A DNA stretch of 59,675 bases, taken from positions 1 to 59,675 of the forward strand of contig JAAYBV010000058.1 of NCBI GenBank assembly GCA_012744475.1, in the 5' to 3' direction. Below, piece after piece: positions 8,537 to 18,268 of this stretch (position 1 is its first letter; each line of letters begins with the position of its first letter). A program made the translations under genes and the position numbers. This DNA comes from Phycisphaerae bacterium (GTDB taxonomy: Bacteria; Planctomycetota; Phycisphaerae; Sedimentisphaerales; Anaerobacaceae). The notes beneath the pieces are model-generated. The model ran no database searches, was not told the origin of the DNA, and saw only the letters and a program-made list of their open reading frames with translations.

Positions 8537-11245
8537 TCATCTGCGATGTAGCACGGCCTGAACAATCGCGTCGGCAAGGGCCTTCATTCCCCGGTCGCCA
8601 GGGTGGGCGGCAACACCGTCATGTATGAATGATCGTTCCGAGCGGGCCATGTTGGCTTCCTCGCATCCGAGGGGGCCCGCATCGACGAATATGGCATCTG
8701 CCTCCTGGCAGGCGATTCGGAGCACTTCATCTTTGGCGGGGTCGGCCCAGAAAGAACTCCGCACAACCACAAGCGGATGACGTCTGGCCAGAGCGCATCC
8801 CAGGATTTTCATCACCCCGGCCTTGAATTGTGCTTTGGCGTCCTCTGATCCCAGCGCCGGCACATTTTCGCCGATGGCCAGAACCACCAGGTCGGGATCG
8901 AATGCGAAGAAATCCTTCATTTGCGATTCCACGTCGTAATCTGCATAGTTGCGCTCAAAATCCGCAATGTTCCGAATCATCATCTCAGGCATGGAACCGG
9001 TATGCTGAGCGATGGTGCCAGTGACGAGATGGACATAATCTTTGTCTTTGGAGCTGGCGGCCATGCCCCAGTTTCCGGCCCAGCCGATATCCGCTTTGGG
9101 GCCGTGCACGGTGATGCTGTTGCCCAGAAAGAGAATCCGGCGAATGGCGGATGGCTTGACCTGGGGTTCTGCAGTGACTGGGAACATCGAGAGCCGGAAC
9201 TTGGTGCAACCATACGGGATGAGCGTGACGGACTGGGCCGGCTTCGACTTGGCGACCGGCAGAAGAGGCAGCCGAGGGGCTTGGGGATCGGGATTCCAGG
9301 CAATCTCATGTACATTGACGCGCAGTGTCAGCGGGGCGGCCAGCGGCCAATCCCATCGGAACGGCATTTTGCTGCGTTGCACCGTCAACCCGGGTTCCTG
9401 AATATCCAACGCGAACTTCCATCGAGCGTTCGGGTCCGGCGAATTGGCGTTTGTTGTGTCGGGGATCGGCAGCGCCAGGAGCAACGGGCCGTAGGAAACC
9501 GAAGCGTAAGGAACACCCTGCGTGCTCCTATCGTCCGGGATTGTCACCCGCGTGACCCGATGTGCTCCATCGTAGGGCGGGCCTGATGCGGCATCGCGTC
9601 CGCGTTGCACAACGGCGGTCATCGGGAACCACAACTGGACGAGATCGCCCGGTTTCCAGGTTCGGTTCACGCGCAAGAACCCCCTGGCGTTGCAATCGAC
9701 CGTAATGGGAGAGCCATTCACGCTCAGGGTCGGATTCGTGCACCATCCGGGAACGCGAAAGTCGATCGGGAAAGCTGCTTCCCGCGCCGGCTGCACCGAG
9801 ATGTCGATGGTCTCATTGAAGGGATAGTCGGTCCGGCAATCCATCGTGACCGATACACCGTCCGCAGCCAACGCCGTCACTTTGCAGGGGCCATAGCAGG
9901 TTGCCGCCAAGCCGTTGTCATACGTCGCCATCCACATATTCGTAACATACCACGGCACAATACGATTCAGCGCGGCGGTACAGCAGAGCGGACTGTGTTT
10001 GCGTTCATAGACGCCTCCTTCGGCCATAGGACCATGAGGGAAGTTCGGCGAGAGGTTGGCGAACCGATTGGGGCTCTGGAAGTAAACATGGGTCTTGAAA
10101 TCTCGCGACACGGTGGCCGGTCCTGCGTTAAAGAACGCCCGCTCGAGCCGATCCCCCATCCGGCCTTCACCGGTCACGGCAAGAAGGCAGACCTGGCTCC
10201 ATATATATCCCGCCACGTCGCAGGTTTCACTTCCCCGAAACGCACCGGTGGGCCCGTACCACTCGTCGGAAACCGGTACTCCATAGGGTTGCATGGCGAT
10301 ACGTTCCAGCAAGTCGTGCCAGCCGACGGCTGCTTGGAGATAGTGCACATCACCCGTCCACAGATAACCAACAGCCCATGGCGTGGTGCTCTCGATGAAT
10401 TCGACCACATGGGCGTTTTCCACAGTAGTACCCGGCTTCAAGTCCGGCGCCTTGCGGTACCGGTTCAGATTCGGCAAAAGACCACCGCCTTCCTCCCTGA
10501 ACATGGCATCCAGCGCCTCGGCGATGTCCTTGTTGCCTGTCCAGCAGTAGGCGTCGAATGCCGGCCACAGATTCGACACACTTCCTGTGATGGATCGCAG
10601 ACAATTAGGATCTCCGGAGTACGCCTTCTCAAGCGCGTCCAGGATATGTTTGTCGCCCGACCCCGCATAGAATCCCGTCATTGCACGCCCCAACAGGCCG
10701 CAGGCCCAGAGTGGCCAGCCCTCCAACGCGGCAACGACGGCCTTCCGGTCGTCGGGATTGCCCCGGTCGAGCCACCAGAGAAAGAGCAGGCCGTCGGTGT
10801 TCATGTGGTCGGCCACGGCGTAGAGCCGCCCTTTCGCCTGCTGGATCATCGCGTCATCGTGCAGAGCGAAACCCAGGCGGGCCAAGCCATCGAACCAATA
10901 CCCTCCCCCTTCGTAAGGCCAGGCGCCCTTGTACCAGAGTAGGCCGTCACCGGTCATCTTGTGATCCGGAGCCCAGGCCCGCTTGAACTCATCATCGTAT
11001 TCGTCCATGTGACCGGTGAACCCGTCCCTCGCAGTCAGGCACCAGTCTCGCAACCAACCGGTAGGTTCGACCGCGCCGGGAGGCAGCGCGATCAACGCCG
11101 GTCGCGTTGGCGGCTCAAAGGGACGTGCGTAATTGACCCGAACCGGAATGGCCGAGTTTGTTGGCAAGTCGGCTGCCAGCGTGTTCAAGGACGGAGATTC
11201 AATGAGGGCCGAGAGAAGAGCCAAATTCAGGAGTATTGTCTTCAT
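8537..11245 (-). CDS. GH127 (DUF1680) beta-L-arabinofuranosidase-like enzyme fused to an SGNH/GDSL hydrolase
   Basis: This encodes 902 residues from ATG 11245, which starts a clean Sec signal (KTILLNLALLSALIES). Residues ~35-690 are a GH127/DUF1680 alpha/alpha barrel. The Cys/Glu zinc-site motifs of the family are visible as GSETCDVAGYIW and SPLCCTAALNR, so the retaining Cys nucleophile appears intact. The last ~200 residues are an SGNH hydrolase: block I ILFLGNSITVHGP, an IGEN segment and a terminal HPGDRGM. Known GH127 enzymes remove beta-L-arabinofuranose, and SGNH enzymes often remove acetyl groups. The fusion implies coupled removal of a sugar branch and an ester from one substrate. The divergent neighbour is another glycosidase-esterase fusion. 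Confidence 0.88.
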   Translation of the reverse strand: MKTILLNLALLSALIESPSLNTLAADLPTNSAIPVRVNYARPFEPPTRPALIALPPGAVEPTGWLRDWCLTARDGFTGHMDEYDDEFKRAWAPDHKMTGDGLLWYKGAWPYEGGGYWFDGLARLGFALHDDAMIQQAKGRLYAVADHMNTDGLLFLWWLDRGNPDDRKAVVAALEGWPLWACGLLGRAMTGFYAGSGDKHILDALEKAYSGDPNCLRSITGSVSNLWPAFDAYCWTGNKDIAEALDAMFREEGGGLLPNLNRYRKAPDLKPGTTVENAHVVEFIESTTPWAVGYLWTGDVHYLQAAVGWHDLLERIAMQPYGVPVSDEWYGPTGAFRGSETCDVAGYIWSQVCLLAVTGEGRMGDRLERAFFNAGPATVSRDFKTHVYFQSPNRFANLSPNFPHGPMAEGGVYERKHSPLCCTAALNRIVPWYVTNMWMATYDNGLAATCYGPCKVTALAADGVSVTMDCRTDYPFNETIDISVQPAREAAFPIDFRVPGWCTNPTLSVNGSPITVDCNARGFLRVNRTWKPGDLVQLWFPMTAVVQRGRDAASGPPYDGAHRVTRVTIPDDRSTQGVPYASVSYGPLLLALPIPDTTNANSPDPNARWKFALDIQEPGLTVQRSKMPFRWDWPLAAPLTLRVNVHEIAWNPDPQAPRLPLLPVAKSKPAQSVTLIPYGCTKFRLSMFPVTAEPQVKPSAIRRILFLGNSITVHGPKADIGWAGNWGMAASSKDKDYVHLVTGTIAQHTGSMPEMMIRNIADFERNYADYDVESQMKDFFAFDPDLVVLAIGENVPALGSEDAKAQFKAGVMKILGCALARRHPLVVVRSSFWADPAKDEVLRIACQEADAIFVDAGPLGCEEANMARSERSFIHDGVAAHPGDRGMKALADAIVQAVLHRR

Positions 11246-11387
11246 GGTAACGACCCATTTCCTGGAGAATACTGAATGTGTTGCTTCGCCGTTCATGTGT
11301 ATTGAACGTCATCCCAGGTGCTCCAGCGCTAGGCGGCCAATAATACCAGAATCGGTGTCTCCAGTTCAAGGCTCCTGGTCACCAATA

Positions 11388-11416
11388 TGGGAATCGTATG
11401 AGAGAAGCCGTATAAT
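11388..11416 (+). promoter_or_regulatory. Candidate sigma70-type promoter for the GH140-like-CE1 gene
   Basis: A perfect TATAAT lies at 11411-11416, with a weak -35-like TGGGAA 17 bp upstream. It sits in the ~247-bp divergent region between the two fusion genes and would give a 5' leader of roughly 70 nt for the gene starting at 11493. The -35 match is poor, so an activator may be needed. Confidence 0.4.
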
Positions 11417-11492
11417 AAGCTACACGCTCGGGCGCCCACGGGGCAAGTAATCAGTGGGTAGTCGTATGGTCCTTGGAGAAAGGAACTCGTCG

Positions 11493-13973
11493 ATGGGGAT
11501 CTGTCGTATGCCACCGATGATACCGGCAATCCTCGCTGTAGCCGCGTGTCTTGCGAACGCACAGGATGCAGTCGAGGTCAAACAATGGCAGGTGTGTGAA
11601 ATCGGGCTGACGGCCACACAGAATGCGGCGAACCCGTACGTGGCCTATCTCCAGGAGGGATGCCCAGCTCGCGTCGCCGTCCACTTTACGGGCGTATCGG
11701 GAGACGCCGCCAGCCGAGAACTGACCGTGGCCGCATTCTGGGACGGAGGCACGACCTGGAAGGCGCGGTTTGCCCCACCGGCGCCAGGCGGGTGGGTGTT
11801 CGAGAGTCACTCGGAGGACCCCGGTCTCAACGGCGTCACCGGCAAACTCACCTGCACGGCATGGACCGAAGACGAGAAGAAGGCCAATCCAACCCGCCGT
11901 GGCTTCGTGCGCGTCCATGCGAACGAGCCGCGTGCGGGCCGCTACTTCGAATACGCCGACGGTACGCCCTTCCTGTGGATCGGCGACACCTGGTGGAACT
12001 GGACACAGCGTGGGATCCATTTCCAGACGTTCAAGAACCTGGTCGATGACCGTGCGAAGAAGGGCTTCAATGTAGGACAGCTCTTCTTCGCGGCCAACGG
12101 CTGGGGACGGCGCAGTTCCCTTCTCGACGCCGGCTACAACGAGCCGGACATCGAGTGGATCCAGTCCATCGAGCAATGCATCGCCTATGCAAACGAACAG
12201 GGCATCACGGTGTGGATCCACCCGTGGTGGAGCCGCGAGAAGCTGGACGAGACCGCCGGGCCCGAGAAGATGCGCCGCTGGTGGCGGTATGTCATCCATC
12301 GCCTGGCCGCCTACAACGTCATCTGGACGTTGGCGGGAGAATACAACATGGACAACTACGGCGGACTCGGGTTGGATTTCTGGAAGGGCCTTGGCACGCT
12401 GGTCGCGGCGGAAGACCCGTTCCATCACATTCTGGGGGTCCATCCCACCCCGCCCGCGTGGTCCGGCGGCGCAGAGGCCCCTCAATGGTCCACGGCGGAA
12501 GTGCTCCATGACCAGCCGTGGTTGGACTACAACCAGAGCCAGACCGCTCATGCCCGCTGGCGTAACGAGTACGCGCCCACCGTGGTCGCGCAGGCTTACG
12601 CCATGAACCCGCCGAAACCCATCGTCATTACAGAACCCTGGTACGAGTTCTCGCTCGACGCCCCGGCTGCCAAGGAGATCCGGTTCTGCGCCTGGTCGGC
12701 CGTCATGAGCGGCGCGGCGGGACACACCTATGGCGGTGGACACGTCTGGCTGGCCTACCTGTCGGAAGTCTCGCGTCCGAGACGCGGCGGCGATGAATCA
12801 TGGCCCCTCGATCCCAGCTTCGAGACAAACACCCTCGACTATCCTGGAGCACGAGGGATGGCCTACATGGCCCGGATTCTGCGGAGCGTCGAATGGTGGC
12901 GTCTCGAACCCCATCCGGAGCTCGTCGTCGAGAATCCTTCACGATATTGCCTGGCAGTCCCCGGCGAAACGTACCTCATGTTCCTGCGCTGGGGCGGCGC
13001 GGTCAGACTGGACCTGGCCCCCTATAGCGGGACGACCTTTACGCGGCAGTGGTTTGACCTGGTCACTGAGGAAACGCACAAGCCCCAAGAACTCCGCGGA
13101 GGCAGCGTTCAGGTGATCCATGCGCCGGAAGACTTTCCCGCCGTGCGGCAGGAGAAGGACTGGATTCTGCTCATCCAAGCCGTCAAGCCCTCGCCCAATG
13201 AGAAGCCGAAGCCGGGCTCAAGAACTCAACGTCCGACCAGAGACGTGCAATGGGTCAATCCGAGTATTCCGGCGACGCCCGGACTGTCGCATCACATCCT
13301 GGCGAGCAAGGTGATGGGGCATGATGTGGGCTATGTGATCTGGACTCCTCCCAATTATTCCAGAGACGCCAACGCTCGCTATCCGGTGATCTACTTCCTC
13401 CATGGGGCAGGGGGCAACGAATCGGCGGATTCCGGCGGATTCTCAAGTTGGGTCACCCGAGCGATTGCCGACGGCTCGCTGCCTCCGGTACTGTGCGTCT
13501 TCCCAAACGGCGGCATGAGCGGCTATCGCGGCGAAGTGGAAAAGATGATCACGGAGGAGCTGATCCCAACGATCGATGAAGACTATCGCACCCTGGCTCA
13601 ACCGCAGTCCCGCGCGCTGGCAGGATTTTCCATGGGTGGATCCGGGTCGGTCTACCTTTCCATCATGCACCCGGAACTGTTTTGTGCTGCGGGCAGCATG
13701 GGAGGCGGTATCCAAGGCCGATCGGAACAGATGGCCGCCGCCATCGACAAGGCCGTGCCGATGTGGAAGAAGACTGGATTGGGCTTCTTCCTGGTCAATG
13801 GCGACACCGACCGCCCCGAGGCATTCAAGGACTTCGCAATGATCTTGGATGCCCATGGAATCGACCACGAGGTCCTGATTCTGCCGGACACGAAGCACGA
13901 CCTCGGTCTGTACTATGAGCGATCGGTCAACAAGCTGCTGGCCTTCCTGGGAAGGTATCTCACGAAGCAGTAG
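11493..13973 (+). CDS. GH140-like (DUF4038) glycosidase fused to a CE1-type esterase
   Basis: This encodes 826 residues. ATG 11493 is preferred because GGAGAAAGG lies nine bases upstream and a signal peptide follows (MIPAILAVAACLANA). The order of parts is a DUF5060-like beta domain (~25-135), a DUF4038/GH140 TIM barrel (~140-490) with GTPFLWIGDTWW-type entry, candidate catalytic Glu in LAGEYNMDNYG and VITEPWYEF, then a small beta domain. From ~590 there is an alpha/beta hydrolase of the CE1/Esterase-D type with YPVIYFLHGAGGNE, nucleophile elbow AGFSMGGSG (Ser ~713) and HDL near the end. GH140 is known for apiosidase on pectic rhamnogalacturonan II. The fused esterase could remove acetyl or feruloyl groups. 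It starts divergently from the GH127-SGNH fusion. Confidence 0.85.
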   Translation: MGICRMPPMIPAILAVAACLANAQDAVEVKQWQVCEIGLTATQNAANPYVAYLQEGCPARVAVHFTGVSGDAASRELTVAAFWDGGTTWKARFAPPAPGGWVFESHSEDPGLNGVTGKLTCTAWTEDEKKANPTRRGFVRVHANEPRAGRYFEYADGTPFLWIGDTWWNWTQRGIHFQTFKNLVDDRAKKGFNVGQLFFAANGWGRRSSLLDAGYNEPDIEWIQSIEQCIAYANEQGITVWIHPWWSREKLDETAGPEKMRRWWRYVIHRLAAYNVIWTLAGEYNMDNYGGLGLDFWKGLGTLVAAEDPFHHILGVHPTPPAWSGGAEAPQWSTAEVLHDQPWLDYNQSQTAHARWRNEYAPTVVAQAYAMNPPKPIVITEPWYEFSLDAPAAKEIRFCAWSAVMSGAAGHTYGGGHVWLAYLSEVSRPRRGGDESWPLDPSFETNTLDYPGARGMAYMARILRSVEWWRLEPHPELVVENPSRYCLAVPGETYLMFLRWGGAVRLDLAPYSGTTFTRQWFDLVTEETHKPQELRGGSVQVIHAPEDFPAVRQEKDWILLIQAVKPSPNEKPKPGSRTQRPTRDVQWVNPSIPATPGLSHHILASKVMGHDVGYVIWTPPNYSRDANARYPVIYFLHGAGGNESADSGGFSSWVTRAIADGSLPPVLCVFPNGGMSGYRGEVEKMITEELIPTIDEDYRTLAQPQSRALAGFSMGGSGSVYLSIMHPELFCAAGSMGGGIQGRSEQMAAAIDKAVPMWKKTGLGFFLVNGDTDRPEAFKDFAMILDAHGIDHEVLILPDTKHDLGLYYERSVNKLLAFLGRYLTKQ

Positions 13974-14155
13974 AGAATCCCGCAGGGTGCAGACACGATC
14001 CCCCCGCAAGTAGATAGCCTTTCAGGATTATGAAACAGAATCAGTGGCTCACGCCTGCGACGTGTCGGGCCTATTGTGTCGACAGGAGACTCTGGAGAGC
14101 CATCGATTGCCTCAAGTTGCTGTTTTCAGACAGAGCATAGTTGGAAGGATAGACA

Positions 14156-15670
14156 GTGAACTCGATCTTCCATGCGCGGTTACTTCACTTTGCCATGTCT
14201 ATCGTAGTTATGATGGGATTTGTCGTCTTCTTGGCTTCGCCCGCATTCGCCTTGGACGGCCAAGTTCAGATCCACGACCCTTCCACCATCGTGCAGTGCA
14301 ATGGCAAATTCCACACGTACGGCACTGGGGGTTCTTCCTTGGTTTCCGAGGATGGCTGGACCTGGCGTCGCGGGGTCAGGCCCGCGCGTGCCGGAATGGC
14401 CCCCGACGTCATTCATCTCGGCGACCGCTACTTCCAGTACATCGGCTCGAACCCCGGCGGGCAGCCTCACGGCGCCATCAACCTGATCTGGACCAGGAGC
14501 CTCGACCCGAATTCCCCCGACTACAAATGGGAAGACGGCGGAGTCATCGCTTCGTCCGATGGGATCGAGTTCTGCAATGCCATCGATCCCGGGGCCTTCC
14601 TGGATCCCACCGACGGGAAGCTGTGGCTGGTCTACGGTTCCTATTTCGGCTATATCCGGCTGGTCCACCTCGACCCCCAGACCGGCAAACGCATCAATCC
14701 GAACGACAAGCTCGTGGACATCGCGATCAACTGCGAAGCGGCGATCATGATCTATCGCGACGGCTGGTATTACTTGCTGGCCACGCACGGCAGTTGCTGT
14801 CGGGGCGCCGACTCCGGCTACAACATCCGCGTGGGACACGCCAGGAAGGTGAGCGGTCCTTTCCTCGACCACACGGGCCTCGACATGCTCCAGGGCGGCG
14901 GCAAGCTTTTCCTCGGCTCCGGCGGCCGCGTCATCGGCCCCGGCCACTTCGGCCTTCTCGACCTGGGCGACGGCGTTCAGAAATTCTCCTGCCACTATGA
15001 GGCCGACCTCGACAGGGGCGGCGCCAGCGTGATGGACATCCGCCCGTTGCTATGGAAAGACGGCTGGCCCGTCGCCGGAGAGAACTTCAGGGAAGGCACA
15101 TATGAGATCGAATCCGTCCGCACCGGCACCGCACTCGAGCTAGCCGTGGAGGGTGTGCCGGTCGGCGGCCGACGCAGCAGGCGTCCCCCCGGCGCAGCGC
15201 CCGGCGGACCGGGCGCTGGTGGAGGCCCAGGAGAAATGTTCGCCGGCCAGGGCGGCGTGATTCCGCCGCAGGATGTCGCGCAGGTGTCGACGAACTGGCC
15301 TGCCGGCAACATCGACATCCGCATGGCCAATTATATGTGCCAGGCCCAGCAGAAGTGGACCGTTACGCCCGTCGCCAACGCCGGTGGCTATCCCGGATCG
15401 CCTTATGTCAGGATCACCATCGCCGGCACCGACCGCACGCTGGCCGTAGGCGAAGACGGCGAACTGGTCGCCCTCCCCGCCTTTACCGGCGGACACGAAC
15501 AGCTCTGGCGTCTCGACCAGCTCGCCGACGGCGCCTGGCGCATCATGCCCAAGTTCGCCTCGACAGCCAGAGAATCGCTGGTCCTTTCGGCCGTCGGCAG
15601 CAGTTTCGCGACGCTCGCGAAGTTCGATCCCGCCGGCGACAAACAACGCTGGCTCTTCAAAACGCCCTGA
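14156..15670 (+). CDS. GH43 family glycosidase (arabinanase-like) with C-terminal beta domain
   Basis: This encodes 504 residues from GTG 14156, supported by GGAAGGA 8-9 bases upstream and an immediate signal peptide (MSIVVMMGFVVFLASPAFA). The five-bladed propeller of GH43 carries the expected acids: Asp41 in VQIHDPS (base), Asp144 in NAIDPGAFLD (pKa modulator) and Glu194 in INCEAAIMIY (acid). LWLVYGSYFGYIRLV is typical of endo-arabinanases. The C-terminal ~130 residues resemble a ricin/CBM13-like or GH43-associated beta domain, separated by an unusual Gly/Pro/Arg-rich linker at ~340-375. It probably attacks arabinan outside the cytoplasm. It heads a plus-strand run of three genes with the lipoprotein and tannase genes. 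Confidence 0.85.
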   Translation: MNSIFHARLLHFAMSIVVMMGFVVFLASPAFALDGQVQIHDPSTIVQCNGKFHTYGTGGSSLVSEDGWTWRRGVRPARAGMAPDVIHLGDRYFQYIGSNPGGQPHGAINLIWTRSLDPNSPDYKWEDGGVIASSDGIEFCNAIDPGAFLDPTDGKLWLVYGSYFGYIRLVHLDPQTGKRINPNDKLVDIAINCEAAIMIYRDGWYYLLATHGSCCRGADSGYNIRVGHARKVSGPFLDHTGLDMLQGGGKLFLGSGGRVIGPGHFGLLDLGDGVQKFSCHYEADLDRGGASVMDIRPLLWKDGWPVAGENFREGTYEIESVRTGTALELAVEGVPVGGRRSRRPPGAAPGGPGAGGGPGEMFAGQGGVIPPQDVAQVSTNWPAGNIDIRMANYMCQAQQKWTVTPVANAGGYPGSPYVRITIAGTDRTLAVGEDGELVALPAFTGGHEQLWRLDQLADGAWRIMPKFASTARESLVLSAVGSSFATLAKFDPAGDKQRWLFKTP

Positions 15671-15730
15671 CGCGAAATCATGAATCGGAAATCAACAATC
15701 AGAACTCGCGAATCCAGCAAAGGGTCTCCC

Positions 15731-16426
15731 ATGACTATGCTCCGCAACATCCATATACCGGCGGTCGTCGTCCTGATGGGTTCAATTGTCGCCATGGCCG
15801 CCGCATCCGGGTGTGCTTCTCACGGCTCCGTACACTCCCCAACGCGCCCCGCCTCCGCCGAGACAGCTCTCCGTGCCGCCGGCTTCATACAGCGATGGCT
15901 CATTCTCGAGCCGATTGGCGCCAACGGACTTACCGACAGCGCTGTCCAGGCGGCCGTCAGGAAGGACTACTTTCCCAACCAGCTCACCGTCGTTCCGCAC
16001 GACGGCGACAAGGTGACGGTCGGCGGCACGGAGCTCACGTGGCATGCCGTCGACACGAATGAATACAACGTCAACCTCTATTACTTCGCCTACGGTCTCG
16101 GCAAGCCGACGTCGAACGTCTTGTTCTGGGCCGTTACGGTCGTCGACTGCCCGAGCGAGATGTCCGGAGTGCGTCTGGCCATCGGCTCCAACGCGGCCTC
16201 CGTCTGGTGGGTCAACGGCAAGGAGGTCATCGGCATCTACGGCGACCGCCAGACCGTCATCGACGACGGCGTGTCGAAACGTCTCACGCTTGAGAAGGGA
16301 CCGAACATCGTGCGCTGTGCCATCGTCAACGGCGGCGGAGCCACCGATTTCTGCGCGCGGTTCCTCGACGGGGAAGACAAACCGCTGAAGGGCCTTCCTG
16401 TGAGCGTGGGTGACGAGTATCGTTGA
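15731..16426 (+). CDS. Small lipoprotein with PA14/galactose-binding-like beta domain
   Basis: This encodes 231 residues from ATG 15731 (AAAGGG just upstream; ATG 15737 is also possible). A lipobox at SGCASHG predicts a lipid anchor. The mature region contains WLILEPIGANGLTD, KVTVGGTELTWHAVD, LFWAVTVVDCP, VWWVNGKEVIGIYGDR and GPNIVRCAIVNGGG. This architecture accompanies carbohydrate esterases and glycosidases and resembles PA14-like or galactose-binding beta sandwiches. No catalytic residues are evident. It lies 60 nt after the GH43 gene and 62 nt before the tannase gene on the same strand, so it is likely a surface-bound helper for them. Confidence 0.75.
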   Translation: MTMLRNIHIPAVVVLMGSIVAMAAASGCASHGSVHSPTRPASAETALRAAGFIQRWLILEPIGANGLTDSAVQAAVRKDYFPNQLTVVPHDGDKVTVGGTELTWHAVDTNEYNVNLYYFAYGLGKPTSNVLFWAVTVVDCPSEMSGVRLAIGSNAASVWWVNGKEVIGIYGDRQTVIDDGVSKRLTLEKGPNIVRCAIVNGGGATDFCARFLDGEDKPLKGLPVSVGDEYR

Positions 16427-16488
16427 GTGCGAGTCCGAGCGACGTGAGAACGCGGCGAAATAGCGGCGTGAGCTGGAGGTCACAAGAA

Positions 16489-18249
16489 ATGAGAAGTCAT
16501 CCTGGAATCGCATCCGTTGTATTTGCGGCCATTGCCCTGTCGGCGACTTCGACCACTTCGTTTGGAGCGGAGGCGATTCCCGCTCCGGGCTCGAAACTGG
16601 CGCCGGCGAGCGAGAACAGAATCATCACGGAATCGGACGTAACGGCCGAGCGGGTGGGCAGCTCGATACCGGTTGAGGCGATCGGAGAACCGGTCAGTGC
16701 GGTCACACTGTCGGCAGCGCGGTGGGTGGCCGGAGCCGACGCCGCATCCAGCTACGCCACCGTGGATGGCTCGATTCTGCCGGTCGATCCCAAGGGCAAG
16801 CCGATCAACTTCCGTGTGATCCTGCCGGCAAGCTGGTCCCGGCGGGCAATCCAGCAAGGCGGAGGCGGCATGAACGGCATGATCCCCGTCGGGGGCGGCG
16901 GTTTCGGCAGAGGCAGAGGCGGGCCGAGTGATCCGGGCGTCGCCCTGTACGGCAGCGACTCGGGGCATCAGGCCGGTTTCGGCGGTCCTCGCGGCGGCGG
17001 ACCCTCGGGTGACACCTGGGCGCTCAACGACGAAGCCATCAAGAACCTTGGTTACATGCAGATGAAGAAGACACACGACGCCGCCATGGTCATCATGGAA
17101 CGTGTGTATGGCGAGCGTCCACGGTTCAACTACTACCGCGGAGGTTCGCAGGGCGGGCGCGAGGCGCTCACGGTGGCGCAACGCTATCCCGCTGATTACG
17201 ACGGTATCCTTGCGGACGTCCCAATCCTGAGCTTCTCGTCTCTGATGCTCGCGCCTGAGCTGATCCGGATCCAGGAAAAGCCATTGGCGAAATGGGTCAC
17301 GCCGGCAAAAGCCGCTGCAATCCGCAAGGAATTCATCCGCCAGTGCGACAAGCTGGACGGATTGGCGGACGGCATCATCAACAACTACATGGCGGCCCGC
17401 GCGATCTTCGATGTCACCGACAGCGTCGGGCCCGCCGATCCCTGGGCCGCGCTGCGTGCTCCGAACGGCGTGGATCCCGACCCTGAGGACAGGTCCGCGT
17501 CGGCCAGGCTCACCGACGGTCAGATCGAAACGCTCCAGTTGGTCTACAGCCGGTACAGGTTTGCCACGCCCCTCGCCAACGGTGTTCGAACATTCGGAAT
17601 GTGGCTGCCGAACACGGACGTCGCAGGTTCGGGGCTGATCGAATCGGTTCGATTCCGCGGTCAAGAAGGCGCCGGGGACAACGCACGTGTGCACTCGCAT
17701 CTGGGAGCGCTGGGCGTCACCGGGTTCCTGATGCAGAATCTCGCCGCCAACCCGCTCGACTATGTGGAAGGCGGTCCGTTGAACCAGCGCCGCCGGCAGA
17801 TCTCCGAATGGCTCGACTCGACCAATCCGGACCTCACAGCATTCCAGCAACGCGGCGGCAAGATGATCGTGACTGTCGGCACCAACGACACGTTGGCCTC
17901 CCCGGGGGCCCAACTGGATTACTTTCAGTCGGTGATCGACAAGATGGGGCAGGATCAGGTGGATGCCTTTGCCCGCTTCTTCGTCATTCCCCAAACCGGC
18001 CACGGCTTGACCGGCGTCAGCTACAGCGTCAATGGTGATGGGCAGACGATTCCCGTCACCCAAATACCCGCCCAATTCGACAAGATGGGCATGCTTATGG
18101 CCTGGGTGGAGAAGAACCAGGCTCCGCCCAAGACTGCCGTGGTGACATCGGGAAACCGCAGCCTGCCCGTCTGCTCGTATCCGAACTACCCCCAGTACGT
18201 GGGCGGGCCCGTCGAATCCGCATCCTCGTACGTCAGCACCGCACCGTGA
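16489..18249 (+). CDS. Tannase/feruloyl esterase family hydrolase
   Basis: This encodes 586 residues from ATG 16489, chosen for the GGAGG ten bases upstream and the following signal peptide; the frame is open further upstream inside the previous gene. The family is Tannase/FaeB (alpha/beta hydrolase). The motifs are LPASW, GGGMNG, ALYGSDSGHQA, WALNDEAIKNLGYMQMKKTHD, the nucleophile elbow YYRGGSQGGRE (Ser220), KMIVTVGTNDTLASP (acid region) and PQTGHGLTG (His). A Gly/Arg-rich insert at ~130-145 and a second near ~165 interrupt the usual fold order. Such enzymes release feruloyl or galloyl esters from plant cell-wall polysaccharides. Placed last in the GH43-lipoprotein-tannase run, it fits de-esterification of feruloylated arabinan or xylan. 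Confidence 0.85.
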   Translation: MRSHPGIASVVFAAIALSATSTTSFGAEAIPAPGSKLAPASENRIITESDVTAERVGSSIPVEAIGEPVSAVTLSAARWVAGADAASSYATVDGSILPVDPKGKPINFRVILPASWSRRAIQQGGGGMNGMIPVGGGGFGRGRGGPSDPGVALYGSDSGHQAGFGGPRGGGPSGDTWALNDEAIKNLGYMQMKKTHDAAMVIMERVYGERPRFNYYRGGSQGGREALTVAQRYPADYDGILADVPILSFSSLMLAPELIRIQEKPLAKWVTPAKAAAIRKEFIRQCDKLDGLADGIINNYMAARAIFDVTDSVGPADPWAALRAPNGVDPDPEDRSASARLTDGQIETLQLVYSRYRFATPLANGVRTFGMWLPNTDVAGSGLIESVRFRGQEGAGDNARVHSHLGALGVTGFLMQNLAANPLDYVEGGPLNQRRRQISEWLDSTNPDLTAFQQRGGKMIVTVGTNDTLASPGAQLDYFQSVIDKMGQDQVDAFARFFVIPQTGHGLTGVSYSVNGDGQTIPVTQIPAQFDKMGMLMAWVEKNQAPPKTAVVTSGNRSLPVCSYPNYPQYVGGPVESASSYVSTAP

Positions 18250-18268
18250 AAACTGTCAGGTGCGTAAG

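Noticed and set aside
16480-18075. Long minus-strand open frame opposite the tannase gene
   Set aside because: It has no signal or motif, an Arg/His/Asp-rich shadow composition, and the plus strand encodes a clear enzyme with catalytic motifs.
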